Below, piece after piece: positions 41,345 to 50,367 of a stretch of DNA of 64,000 nucleotides; within the stretch, counting starts at the first letter, position 1; each line of letters begins with the position of its first letter. The position numbers and the translations under genes are program-made. A model generated the notes under the pieces. That model saw only the letters and a program-made list of their open reading frames with translations. It made no database searches and was not told the origin of the DNA. Source of the stretch: Corallococcus interemptor (lineage in GTDB: Bacteria > Myxococcota > Myxococcia > Myxococcales > Myxococcaceae); assembly GCF_003668875.1 (NCBI RefSeq), contig NZ_RAWM01000015.1, positions 1 through 64,000 on the forward strand. The letters are read 5' to 3'.

Positions 41345-44300
41345 TCACTCCGGTGGCAGCTTCGCGAGTGCTCGCCGCAGGTCCTCGCGCAACAGGCTCG
41401 CGTCCTTCCACCGGGGACGCGCGGTGAGCACGGCCTCGGTCAGTGACAGTCCCTGCTGGAGGTGGGCGCGTGCGTCCGGGCCGGCGACAGCCGCGCCCCA
41501 TTCGCGAAGGAACGCGCCGTAGGCCAGGCGCGGCTCCAGGTTCTCCGGATCCAGCTCCAGTGCCTTCTGGAAGTCGCTTGCCGCGGCCTGGAAGGACGCG
41601 TCTTGCCGGGCCCGGAGTGCCCTCACTTCGCCGCGCCAGCGCCAGGCCTGCGGCAGCGACGGGTTGAGCTTCAGCGCTCGTTCCAGGGCCTCCGTGGCCT
41701 GCGTGAGCGAAGGACTCGGGTCCTTCCCGTGCTTCAGCGCATACGCGGCCACGGTGTGGTGCACCTGGCCCAGGTTGGCCCACGGCTCCGCGAGCCCGGG
41801 CAGCAACGTGGTGGCCTGCTGAAGTTCGGCCTGGGCCTCCTTCGCGCTTCCGGTGGGATCCTGGTCGCGCAGCAGGCGCCAGGTCGCGCGCCACATGCGC
41901 ACCTCTCCCAGGTTGTTGTGCGCGAAGCCCACCTTGGGCGCGATGGCGATGGCCTGCTGGAAGGCCTGCTCCGCCAGGTCCAACGACGGCTCCGGTGATT
42001 CCCCCCGGTCCCACGCCTCGCGGGCCTGGTCGAGCAGGACGGTGCCCACGCCGTTCTGGAGCGGCGGCAGCTTCGCGTTGATGGCGATGCCCCGGCGGTA
42101 GGCCTCCAGCGCGCGGGCAAGCCCTGGCCCTGCGTCACCCCCATGGTCCCGCAGGCGCAAGGCGAGCGCGCGATGCACCTCCGCCAGGTAGAACCACGCG
42201 ACGACGTGGCCCGGGTCGAGCGTGCTCGCGCGCTCCAGCGCCGTCCGCGCCTCCTCCAGGTCCGCGTCCTTCGACGGCGCGCGCGGATGGTCGGCGCGGT
42301 TCACGTAGGCCGTGCCCAGGTTGATCCACGCATCCGGCCGCTTCGCGTCCAGCGCCAGCGCCTGCCGGTAGGACTCGATGGCCTTCTGCCGGAAGGGCAG
42401 CGAGTCCCCACCGCGTCCGTCCTCTGAATCCGCCCACACCTTGAAGACGAGCCCCAGGTCCAGGTGGAAGTCGTGGTCGCGCGCGGCCTCGGGGATGGCG
42501 TCGAAGGCGGCGACGGCGGCCTGGAGTTGTTCGCGCGGATCCTCGTTCCGGTCCTGCCGGTAGCGGGCCCACTGCCACCAGACCATCGCCAGCGTGTGGC
42601 GCGCCTCCACCTTCCCGGGAGCAAGCCGCAGCGCCTCCTTCGCCGCGTGGAGCGCTCGCGTGAGGAGCGGCTCCATGTCGCCTCCACCGCTGAGGCTCGC
42701 CTGGGCGAAGCGCCGGTGCAGCCGGGCCTCCAGCATCCAGGTGTCCGCTTCATCCGGAGCCGCCGTGCGTGCGCGTGACACGGCTTCCATGCCGCGTGTG
42801 TACGCGGGCAGCACGTCGCCCTTGCCGGACAGCTCCAGCAGCAGCGCCTCCTGCTCCAGCTCCGCGCGGGCCCGGTGCACGGCGGACACGCTGCGGCCCA
42901 TGTCCGCCGCGGCTTCATAGGCCCGGCGTCCGGCCTCCAGGTCGTCCCGGGCCGCGTCGCGTTCACTCGCCAGGGCATGGCGCATGGCGCGAGCGAGCAA
43001 CACGTCCCCCCGGAGCAGCGGCGCTTCGTGGAACCACGGCAGCCGTGTGCCCAGCGCGTCCAGCGACCTCAGCGCGTCGTCGAAGCGGTCCTGGTGGAAG
43101 GCGCGCAGGGCCTCCGCATATTCCGGCGCGGCCACCTCCGCGCTCCGGCCCTGCTCCAGGAAGGCCAGCGCCGGGTCCCGGGAGTGCGTCCAGGCCTCGC
43201 GCCGCTTCGCCTCGCGGCGGGCCGCGTCCGGGATGCGGTCCGCCTCCAGCCGCTCACGCTGGTAGCGGTGGCCAAGCACGAGCGCGAGCGCATACGCCAC
43301 GCGGGGCTCCCGGAAGCCCTTGGCCCAGGCGGCCTCCAGGTGCGTGAGCGCGGCCTCCTCGTCCCCCAGCGCGAGGAACCCGCGTCCCAATGCGTAATGA
43401 CCCGGAGCTTCCGCGACGGGACCGGCGTCGCGCATGGACGCTTCAATGTCGCGCATGCGGGCGCGCATCTCTTCACGGTCTGGCCGCGTGTCGTGCAGCG
43501 GCGCCTGGCCGGAGTAACGCGCCTGGGCCTCGATGCGTTCAACGCCTTCGGTGAAGCGCCGGGTCAGGGCCTCGCGGCGCGACACCTCCCGTTGGGCCAC
43601 CACGCCCTGACCCACGGTCCCTGCCACGGCGAGCCCGGTGATGCCCGCGACGACGACGGCCACCCGGTGACGGGCCACCCACTTGCGCACCCGGTACGCG
43701 GGGCCCGTGCGCGCGAGGACCCGGTCCCCTTCGAGGAACCGCGTGAGGTCATCCGCCAATGCTCGCGCGGAGCCGTAGCGCCGCGAGCGGTCCTTCTCCA
43801 GGCACTGGAGGACGATGGCCTCCAGGTCCGCGGGAATCCCCGCGTCCAGCTCCCGGGGGCGGCGAGGCTCCTGGGTGGCGATGCGGCCCAGCACCTCCAA
43901 TCCATTGGCACCGGTGACAGGCGGTTGGCCGGTGAGCAGGTGGTACAGCGTGGCGCCCAGGCTGTAGACGTCCGCGCGCCGGTCCAACCGGGTGACCTCA
44001 CCCCGGGCCTGCTCCGGGGACATGTACTGGGGCGTGCCCAGCACGGTGCCCGTCGCGGTGGCGCCATCGTCGCGGGTCCAGTCGCGCGCGAGGCCGAAGT
44101 CCATGACGTAGGGGCGCAGGGCGCCGTCCTCGCCGCGCTCCAAGAGGATGTTGGAGGGCTTGAGGTCCCGGTGCACCAGCCCCGCCAGATGGGCCGCGTG
44201 CACGCCCAGCGTGGCGTCCCGGAGCACCAGCGCCTTCTGCTCCACGGACAGCGTCCCGGCGAGCGTGTGCAGCGGTGCCCCCGCGATGTACTGCATGGCG

Positions 44301-44800
44301 ATGTACGCGCGGCCCTGGACCTCGCCGACCTCGTACACGCGGCAGACGCGCTCGTGGTCCACGCGGGCCTGGGCGCGGGCCTCGGAGATGAAGCGGCGGG
44401 ACAGCTCCGGGTCCTCGTCGCGCACGAACTTCAGCGCCACGTCACGGTGCAGCCGCAGGTCCCGCGCCAGGAAGACGCGGCCCATGCCGCCCTGGCCCAG
44501 GAAGCGGATGGGCCGGTAGAGCGTCCAGTGCGGCACCGGAAACGCGGGACCGTCCACCCCGGAGCCTGGCGCCGCGCCCGGGGGCAGGGTGTCGTCGGCG
44601 GTGCCCGGAGGAGGGGCCAGGGCCAGGTTCCGGCGCAGCGACACGAGCGAATCGCCGGTGAGCCGCCCGCGCTCCACGAGCAGCTGCAGGGGAGAGACGC
44701 CGCGCCGCGCCGCCTCTTCGCGCAGGGCGTCCACGTCATCGCGGGAGAGCAGCCCCTCGGCCAGGGCCAGGCGCAGCTCCGCTTCGTTCGCTTCAAGCAC
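41345..44800 (-). CDS. Ser/Thr protein kinase with C-terminal TPR array
   Basis: About 1151 aa. A short N-terminal helical region (EAELRLALAEGLLSRDDVDA) precedes a Hanks-type kinase: glycine loop GQGGMG near residue 104, VALKF Lys, HRDLKPSN near 209, DFGLA near 233, MSPEQARG activation segment. A single membrane helix lies near 385, so the kinase is cytoplasmic and the long TPR-rich domain (about 480-1140, repeated blocks such as PDAWINLGTAYVNRAD) is outside the membrane. The GTG at 44800 is chosen because homologs begin near EANEAELR; an upstream frame would overlap the divergent hydrolase gene. Ligand and targets unknown. Confidence 0.88.
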   Translation of the reverse strand: MLEANEAELRLALAEGLLSRDDVDALREEAARRGVSPLQLLVERGRLTGDSLVSLRRNLALAPPPGTADDTLPPGAAPGSGVDGPAFPVPHWTLYRPIRFLGQGGMGRVFLARDLRLHRDVALKFVRDEDPELSRRFISEARAQARVDHERVCRVYEVGEVQGRAYIAMQYIAGAPLHTLAGTLSVEQKALVLRDATLGVHAAHLAGLVHRDLKPSNILLERGEDGALRPYVMDFGLARDWTRDDGATATGTVLGTPQYMSPEQARGEVTRLDRRADVYSLGATLYHLLTGQPPVTGANGLEVLGRIATQEPRRPRELDAGIPADLEAIVLQCLEKDRSRRYGSARALADDLTRFLEGDRVLARTGPAYRVRKWVARHRVAVVVAGITGLAVAGTVGQGVVAQREVSRREALTRRFTEGVERIEAQARYSGQAPLHDTRPDREEMRARMRDIEASMRDAGPVAEAPGHYALGRGFLALGDEEAALTHLEAAWAKGFREPRVAYALALVLGHRYQRERLEADRIPDAARREAKRREAWTHSRDPALAFLEQGRSAEVAAPEYAEALRAFHQDRFDDALRSLDALGTRLPWFHEAPLLRGDVLLARAMRHALASERDAARDDLEAGRRAYEAAADMGRSVSAVHRARAELEQEALLLELSGKGDVLPAYTRGMEAVSRARTAAPDEADTWMLEARLHRRFAQASLSGGGDMEPLLTRALHAAKEALRLAPGKVEARHTLAMVWWQWARYRQDRNEDPREQLQAAVAAFDAIPEAARDHDFHLDLGLVFKVWADSEDGRGGDSLPFRQKAIESYRQALALDAKRPDAWINLGTAYVNRADHPRAPSKDADLEEARTALERASTLDPGHVVAWFYLAEVHRALALRLRDHGGDAGPGLARALEAYRRGIAINAKLPPLQNGVGTVLLDQAREAWDRGESPEPSLDLAEQAFQQAIAIAPKVGFAHNNLGEVRMWRATWRLLRDQDPTGSAKEAQAELQQATTLLPGLAEPWANLGQVHHTVAAYALKHGKDPSPSLTQATEALERALKLNPSLPQAWRWRGEVRALRARQDASFQAAASDFQKALELDPENLEPRLAYGAFLREWGAAVAGPDARAHLQQGLSLTEAVLTARPRWKDASLLREDLRRALAKLPPE

Positions 44801-44888
44801 GCCGGGAGCGTACCGGAGCGCCCGTCCCCCGCGCACGGCGGCGCGGCGCGGCTTGCGGTGTCCGGCCGCGCGTTCCCAAGATGCGCGC

Positions 44889-45695
44889 ATGAGCTCCATG
44901 TGGGTCCTGGAAACGCCGCAGCCTCCGCCGGACGCGCGCATCGCCTATGGCGAAGCCCCGCAGCAATTCACCGAGCTGCGCAAGCCCAAGGGCAAGGGCC
45001 CGCACCCCGTGGTCCTCTTCGTCCACGGCGGCTTCTGGCGCGCCGAGTACGGCCTGGAGCACGCGGGCCACCTGTGCGCGGACCTGACGAAGCGCGGCTT
45101 CGCGACGTGGAGCGTGGAGTACCGGCGCGTGGGCCAGGACGGCGGCGGCTTCCCCGGCACGCTGGAGGACGTGGCCTCCGCGGCGGACCACCTGATGAGC
45201 GCGGCCCCGTCGCTGGGGCTGGACCTCTCCAACGTGGTGGCCATGGGCCACTCCGCGGGCGGACACCTGGCCATGTGGCTGGCCGCGCGCCACCGCCTCA
45301 CGCCGAAGCAGGCGCTGTACCGCGACGCCCCGCTGAAGCTGAAGGGCGTCGTGTCCCTGGCCGGCGTGCTGGACCTCGCGCAGGGCGCGGCGCTGGACCT
45401 GGGCAAGGGCATCGTGAAGACCTTCATGGGCGGCACCCCGGAGGAAGTGCCAGAGCGCTACGCCGTGGCGTCCCCCGCCGCGCTCCAGCCGCTGAAGCTG
45501 CCGCAGGTCCTCATCCACGGCACCGAGGACGACACCGTCCCCCTGAAGGTCAGCGAGGGCTTCCACGCCCGGGGCGTCCAGCAGAAGGACCCGGTGCACC
45601 TCGTGCCTCTGAAAGGCGCGGGCCACTTCGAGCTCATCGACCCGCGCTCCAAGGAGTGGCCCCGCGTGGTCCAGGCCGTGAAGAACCTGCGCTGA
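44889..45695 (+). CDS. Alpha/beta hydrolase (kynurenine formamidase/BD-FAE-like)
   Basis: A 268-aa hydrolase with the oxyanion motif VLFVHGGFWRAEYGLEHAG near residue 45 and the nucleophile elbow GHSAGGHLAMWLA near 120. The acid is in HGTEDDTVP and the His in GAGHFELI. The HGGFW and GHSAGGH pair resembles kynurenine formamidases and carbohydrate feruloyl-type esterases. Starts 88 bp from the chosen kinase start in the opposite direction. A hairpin follows. Substrate not determinable. Confidence 0.83.
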   Translation: MSSMWVLETPQPPPDARIAYGEAPQQFTELRKPKGKGPHPVVLFVHGGFWRAEYGLEHAGHLCADLTKRGFATWSVEYRRVGQDGGGFPGTLEDVASAADHLMSAAPSLGLDLSNVVAMGHSAGGHLAMWLAARHRLTPKQALYRDAPLKLKGVVSLAGVLDLAQGAALDLGKGIVKTFMGGTPEEVPERYAVASPAALQPLKLPQVLIHGTEDDTVPLKVSEGFHARGVQQKDPVHLVPLKGAGHFELIDPRSKEWPRVVQAVKNLR

Positions 45696-45704
45696 AGCAG
45701 CCAG

Positions 45705-45732
45705 CCGGCCGGGCCCTCCGTTCCCCGGCCGG
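45705..45732 (+). terminator. Hairpin after the hydrolase gene
   Basis: CCGGCCGG, 12-nt loop, CCGGCCGG, ten bases after the stop codon. No U-run. Both arms are themselves palindromic, so other foldings are possible. Confidence 0.5.
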
Positions 45733-45823
45733 ACGGGGAACCGGGAGGAGCGCCCGGTGCCCGCCCGCGCCGTGGAATGCGCACCCTGTCCTTCGGTCCG
45801 AAGACCGGGAGGAGGGAGACCGC

Positions 45824-46672
45824 ATGGCGACGATGGACGTGATGCGTGGGCCGGGGATGGAGCGGCTGTCTCGGGGCGCCAAGGATGCCGCGAACCACCC
45901 GTGGGCGAAGAAGCTGGGCCGCATGGGCTACGCGGCGAAGGGCTGCGTGTACGCCATCATCGGCGTGCTCGCGCTGAAGCTCGCGGCGGGCGAGGGCGGA
46001 CGCGCCACCGACAGCCACGGCGCTGTCGCCACCGTGGCGCACGGGCCCTTCGGCATCGCGCTGCTGTCGCTGCTGGCGGTGGGCCTGGTGGGCTACGTCA
46101 TCTGGCGCTTCGCGCAGGCGTTCGCGGACACGGAGGACAAGGGCTCGGACGCGAAGGGCCTCGCCGCGCGCGCCATGTACTTCATCAGCGGCGTCATCTA
46201 CGGCTCGCTGGCGCTGTTCGCCGTGAAGACCGTGGTGGGCGCGTCACAGGGCAAGGGCAAGGGCACCCAGGGGTGGACGGCGACGCTGATGGAGCAGCCC
46301 TTCGGCCGCGTCCTGGTGGTGCTGGTGGGGCTGGGCATCATCGGCTTCGCGCTGAAGCAGTTCCACACGGCGTGGAAGGCGAAGTTCCGGGAGAAGCTCT
46401 CGCTCACGGGCCTGGCGGCGGCGCATCAGCACCGCATCGAGCGGGTCTGCCAGTTCGGCATCGCCGCGCGAGGCGTGGTGTTCACCGTCATCGGCGGGTT
46501 CCTGGTGCTCGCGGGCGTGGACGCGAACCCCGGTGAGGCCAAGGGCCTGGGAGAGGCCCTGGCCGTCGTCGCCCGCCAACCCGCGGGCGACGTGCTCCTG
46601 GGAGTGGTGGCGGCGGGCCTGGTGGCCTACGCCGCCTACCTGTTCCTCCAGGCGCGCTACCGCCAGCTCTAG
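45824..46672 (+). CDS. DUF1206 membrane protein
   Basis: A 282-aa protein with six predicted membrane helices in three similar pairs, each pair beginning near an Arg/Gly-rich turn (RMGYAAKGCVYAIIGVLALK, ARAMYFISGVIYGSLALFA, FGIAARGVVFTVIGGFLVLA). This three-fold internal repeat is the mark of DUF1206. Function unknown. GGAGGGAG precedes the ATG. The end overlaps the convergent glutamine synthetase gene by 4 nt. Confidence 0.88.
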   Translation: MATMDVMRGPGMERLSRGAKDAANHPWAKKLGRMGYAAKGCVYAIIGVLALKLAAGEGGRATDSHGAVATVAHGPFGIALLSLLAVGLVGYVIWRFAQAFADTEDKGSDAKGLAARAMYFISGVIYGSLALFAVKTVVGASQGKGKGTQGWTATLMEQPFGRVLVVLVGLGIIGFALKQFHTAWKAKFREKLSLTGLAAAHQHRIERVCQFGIAARGVVFTVIGGFLVLAGVDANPGEAKGLGEALAVVARQPAGDVLLGVVAAGLVAYAAYLFLQARYRQL

Positions 46673-48108
46673 AAGAGGTTCCAGAGGTACTGGTTGGTCA
46701 CCTCGTGGTGGAACTGGATCTCCGACTCCTTCACGCGGGTGCCCAGCTGCTTGGGGCAGCGGTCCGCGGAGGCAATCTTCAGCTCCGCGTACTTGCCCTG
46801 CACCTGCTCACCCAGCGCCTGCGCGACGAACTGGCTGCCCTTGAAGAAGCGCACCGCGTCGTAGATGTTGTCCGGCAGGAAGCGCGTGCGGCTGCGCTTG
46901 GTCTCCGCGTCCTCCTGCGGCTGCGGGCCCTCCAGGCCGGTCTTCAGGAGCGTGAAGAGCACCATGTACGGGTTCGCGTCCGGCGCCACGGAGCGGCACT
47001 CGACGCGCGCGCTGCGCTCGTTGCCGAACGGGATGCGCACCATGGCGCCGCGGTTGTTCGCGGAGGCCTTGATCTGGTTGGGCGCCTCGTAGTGCGGATC
47101 CAGGCGGCGGTACGCGTTCACGCTGGAGTTGAGCACCAGGCAGATGTCATTCGCGTTGTTCAGGATGCGGTCGATGAACTCCCAGCCCATGGCGGACAGG
47201 CCGTCCTGGCCGCCCTTGTCGTAGAACAGGTTCTTGTTGTTCTTCGACAGCGACATGTTGATGTGCATGCCATTGCCATTCACGCCCGTGACGGGCTTGG
47301 GCAGGAAGCTGGCCGTCAGCCCCTGCTGCGCGGCGACCTGGCGGCAGAGCAGCTTGTAGAGCTGGATCTGGTCGGCGGCGACCAGCGCCTCGCTGTACGA
47401 GAAGTTCATCTCGAACTGGGAGGGCGCCACCTCCGGGTGGTCCTTCTCGTTCTGGAAGCCCATGGCGCGCTGCGCTTCCGCGGCCTTGTCGATGAAGGTG
47501 CGCAGCCCGTCGCCCGGCAGCGCGTGGTAGTAGCCGCCGATGGAGATGAACTCGAACTTGCCCTCTTCGTGGTAGTGGCGCTCGGCGTCACGGTTCTTGA
47601 AGAGGAAGCCTTCGATTTCCGGCGCCGCGTGGAACACGGTGCCGTCCTTCTGGAACAGCGCCTCCGTGGCGCGCTTGAGCTGCCCGCGCATGTCCGAGTG
47701 GTACGGCGTGCCGTCGCGCTCCAGCACCTCGCAGAACGCCAGCACCTTGCCGGGGCCGAAGATGTCCGAGGGCAGCCAGTAGAACGCGCTCCAGTCCACG
47801 TTCAGGCGCAGGTCGCTCTCCGCCTGCGCGGAGAAGCCGCGGATGGAGGAGCCGTCGAAGGTGAGGTTGTCCGCGCTCTTGAGGAGGAACTTCTTGTCGT
47901 AGTCCAGCATGTGCAGCCGGCCTTCGAGGTCCGTGAAGCACACGGTGACGGCCTTGATGCGCTTCTCGTCCGTCAGGTACTTGATCCGCTCCTCGCGGAT
48001 CTTGTCCGGCGACTCGCGGCGGAGGCGCTGTTCCTTCACCCGGAGGTTGAGCTCCTCCAGCTCGTCGTAGGGAATCTCCAGGAAGTCCCGCAGCGGCTTC
48101 TGCTCCAT
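46669..48108 (-). CDS. glnA: Type I glutamine synthetase-like enzyme
   Basis: A 479-aa glutamine synthetase forming glutamine from glutamate, ammonia and ATP. Recognised blocks: LTFDGSSIRGF (substrate loop), APEIEGFLF with a metal Glu, SQFEMNFSYSEAL, VNGNGMHINMSLSKNNKNLF, NANDICLVLNSSVNAYRRL and NNRGAMVRIPFG. The GMHxN form is that of the GSI-alpha type. I do not find the NLYDLPP adenylylation site, so control by GlnE is unlikely. The 240-bp upstream region is comparatively AT-rich and should hold the promoter, but no confident boxes were assigned. Another glnA may exist in the genome, so this could be a paralog. Confidence 0.88.
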   Translation of the reverse strand: MEQKPLRDFLEIPYDELEELNLRVKEQRLRRESPDKIREERIKYLTDEKRIKAVTVCFTDLEGRLHMLDYDKKFLLKSADNLTFDGSSIRGFSAQAESDLRLNVDWSAFYWLPSDIFGPGKVLAFCEVLERDGTPYHSDMRGQLKRATEALFQKDGTVFHAAPEIEGFLFKNRDAERHYHEEGKFEFISIGGYYHALPGDGLRTFIDKAAEAQRAMGFQNEKDHPEVAPSQFEMNFSYSEALVAADQIQLYKLLCRQVAAQQGLTASFLPKPVTGVNGNGMHINMSLSKNNKNLFYDKGGQDGLSAMGWEFIDRILNNANDICLVLNSSVNAYRRLDPHYEAPNQIKASANNRGAMVRIPFGNERSARVECRSVAPDANPYMVLFTLLKTGLEGPQPQEDAETKRSRTRFLPDNIYDAVRFFKGSQFVAQALGEQVQGKYAELKIASADRCPKQLGTRVKESEIQFHHEVTNQYLWNLF

Positions 48109-48349
48109 GGTCCTGCCTCCAGGCGTGTCCCCGGTTCCGGAATACCGGCGGAGACATCAAATGCACGGGCGCAGGTATTTACATTCCGCCACGCGAAATC
48201 AAGCCTAATTTCGGCGGACTGAAGGCTAAAGGTCATGTCAGGCCGCTCACGCATGGCCTTGCGTCAAGGGACGGGGGGCCTGACGCCACGGCCAGTGGAC
48301 ACTGCGCGCCGCGCCGCGTTGGCCGGGTGTTCGCCGCTGGACGCGCGGG

Positions 48350-49609
48350 CTACGGGAGGGGGAGCAGGCCCGGTTCGGGCAGCGGGGTGCCGGCGGGCCA
48401 GAGCACGTACGAGGCCCCCCGGGAGTGCTGCCAGGCGCGCCACAGCTCGGCGCGGGGGTAGGTGGCGTGGGTGGTTTCGTTGGAGCCGAAAGCAGGGTCG
48501 TTGACCACGACGTCGCCGGTGTCGGTGAAGCCCCGGACGACGATGAGGTGGCCGTCGGTGCGGCGGGCGGCGCCGCCGGGGAGCTCGCCGGGTTCGTAGG
48601 CGATGCTGATGCTGACGGGGATGCCGGCGGCGATGAGGCGCTCCACGGGGGCGAACGAGTCGAAGCGGGCGACGAGTCCGTGCAGCGCGCCATTGGACAT
48701 GCTGGCGGCGTAGGCGGTGTTGAAGGCCCAGTTGCCGGTGCCCTTGTAGACCCAGTCATAGGTGTGGGCGGCGGCGGTGGGCACGGGGTGCTCCAGGTCC
48801 GCGCGGCCCAGCTTCCGGCTCCAGTAGCCCAGGAGCATGGTGGTGGAGGTGGGGGAGCACCAGACCTCGCCGCCGTCGGGGTAGATCATCTGCGAGTAGC
48901 CCGGCACGTCGAGCACGACGCCCCACGCGGTGCGGTCCGACGGGAGGTCCCTGGGTGTCCGGCGCGTGTCGGTGACGGCGGCGGCGAGCGCGCGGACGCG
49001 GGGGCTGGTGTCCGGGCGTTCGGAGAAGAGGTGGACGGTGACGCGCAGGGCGTCCGCCCGGCGCTTGAGGTTGAGGGTGTCGGTGAGGACGTTGCCGTCG
49101 TCATCGCCCTGGCCGTCCACGCTGTGACGCGCGACGGTGGTGGTGTCGAAGGCCCAGACGCCCAGCTCGTAGTCCTTCGTCCAGGTGCCTTCGACGCGGG
49201 CGGAGACGGTGAGCTTCACCCAGGTGCCGGGAGGCGTCTGGGCGTCGAAGGACGGCACCACGCTGTCGAAGCCGCCGGGGACGGACTGGACCTCGGAGGT
49301 GGCGGTGCCGACGCGGAAGGTGCCGCCATTGTAGAAGCTGCCGCCGTCGAGCCAGCCGCCAGCGGGGAACGGGTCGGTGCCCTCCTTCGCGGTGGACGGG
49401 TCCAGTTCCAGCGCGCCCTCCGCGGTGACGCGCGTGCCGTCACGCGAGAAGCGCGCGAGGTCCCCTGTCACGGCCGTCTTCTGCCACAGGCGCGCGGGCG
49501 AGCCGGTCTCCGGCGTTGCGTCCGTGGACGGTGACGGTGGCGAGGAGGCACAGGCCCAGATGCAGGTGGCCAGCAGGACAGCGGAGAGGACGCGAGCGCG
49601 GGCGTTCAC
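48350..49609 (-). CDS. C39-like peptidase domain lipoprotein
   Basis: A 419-aa predicted lipoprotein (lipobox TCIWAC). Residues 40-220 are beta-rich and sandwich-like (FYNGGTFRVGTATSEVQSVP, GTWVKLTVSARVEG). The C-terminal part is a C39-type cysteine peptidase-like domain: catalytic Cys in GGEVWCSPTSTTMLLGYW near residue 248, His in DGHLIVVRGF near 352, Asp in VNDPAF. The same arrangement occurs in secreted bacterial proteins annotated peptidase C39 family. Likely acts at the cell surface on peptides or wall material; substrate unknown. Confidence 0.83.
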   Translation of the reverse strand: MNARARVLSAVLLATCIWACASSPPSPSTDATPETGSPARLWQKTAVTGDLARFSRDGTRVTAEGALELDPSTAKEGTDPFPAGGWLDGGSFYNGGTFRVGTATSEVQSVPGGFDSVVPSFDAQTPPGTWVKLTVSARVEGTWTKDYELGVWAFDTTTVARHSVDGQGDDDGNVLTDTLNLKRRADALRVTVHLFSERPDTSPRVRALAAAVTDTRRTPRDLPSDRTAWGVVLDVPGYSQMIYPDGGEVWCSPTSTTMLLGYWSRKLGRADLEHPVPTAAAHTYDWVYKGTGNWAFNTAYAASMSNGALHGLVARFDSFAPVERLIAAGIPVSISIAYEPGELPGGAARRTDGHLIVVRGFTDTGDVVVNDPAFGSNETTHATYPRAELWRAWQHSRGASYVLWPAGTPLPEPGLLPLP

Positions 49610-49689
49610 GGCGTGGAGTGTCGCAAACGCTCGCGCGGGGGCTCAAGTCGGATTCCTGGAAAGTCAGGCTGAGCGGACAGATGGCGGGC

Positions 49690-50367
49690 TCAGTGTGCTT
49701 CGAAGTCGCAGGTCTCCGTGCCTCCCTTCAGCACATGGCTCTCCAGCTCGCGGACCTCTCCTGAGGGGAACACGTGGAAGACGTGCTGCGTGATGGGGAT
49801 GTCCCGGTCGCATTGGATGCCCCGGAAGCCGATGACGCCGTAGCTGCCGTCCGGGTTCGTCTTCACGCCCCCTTGCTCCACGTCGTAGCAGAGGAAGTCG
49901 TAACCCATCGCGTAGACCCTGAGGACCGCCTCCTGCTCCGTGTCGATGGTCCCCAGCGCTTCCTTGAGGGTCTCCGGCCTGGAATGGATCCGCACCTTGT
50001 CGCCCTGGGTCGTGAGCAGGAAGCGGTAGGAGCACTTGCCTTCGAAGCAATAGAAGTGGAAGCCCTCGGGTGGCCGTGACGCAGCCACGGCGGCCTGACA
50101 CGCGGGGACGTCACGGGCCGTCGCGCAGGCCTCACCCCAGAGGGTGAGTGCGGAAGAGGGTGGATCCTCCTCGGAGCGGGTCACGTTAGCGACGCGGACC
50201 TGGACCGCGTCCAGCCCTTGCGCGGGACGCAGGTCGTCGAAGAACGGATGGCTGCTCCCCCAGAACGCGCAGGCGACCTCCTTGTAGCCGTCCGTGTCCG
50301 CCGTGGAATCACAGCCGGCCAGCAGCAGCGTCATGCCCGCCAGGGCGCGTGAGAAGAAGGGGCTCAT
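49690..50367 (-). CDS. Lipoprotein paralogous to the N-terminal half of its neighbour
   Basis: A 225-aa predicted lipoprotein (lipobox LLLAGC). The mature protein is the same unnamed domain as residues 30-230 of the upstream gene: both share ACATAxDVPACQxAV, FLLTTxGDxV, LGTIDTxxEAxxR, NxDGSxxVIG and a final C after a QL/EL block. Six conserved cysteines suggest disulfides. It ends at the point where the neighbour continues into a ferritin-like domain. Start overlaps the neighbour stop (ATGA), so the pair is one operon. Function unknown. Confidence 0.8.
   Translation of the reverse strand: MSPFFSRALAGMTLLLAGCDSTADTDGYKEVACAFWGSSHPFFDDLRPAQGLDAVQVRVANVTRSEEDPPSSALTLWGEACATARDVPACQAAVAASRPPEGFHFYCFEGKCSYRFLLTTQGDKVRIHSRPETLKEALGTIDTEQEAVLRVYAMGYDFLCYDVEQGGVKTNPDGSYGVIGFRGIQCDRDIPITQHVFHVFPSGEVRELESHVLKGGTETCDFEAH

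Noticed and set aside
44801-44941. N-terminal extension of the kinase to 44941
   Set aside because: It would overlap the start of the divergent hydrolase, is Arg-rich and lacks conserved residues.
48109-48349. Nitrogen-type sigma-54 promoter for glutamine synthetase
   Set aside because: The region is AT-richer than average but no TGGCAC-N5-TTGC match was found; no promoter was assigned.
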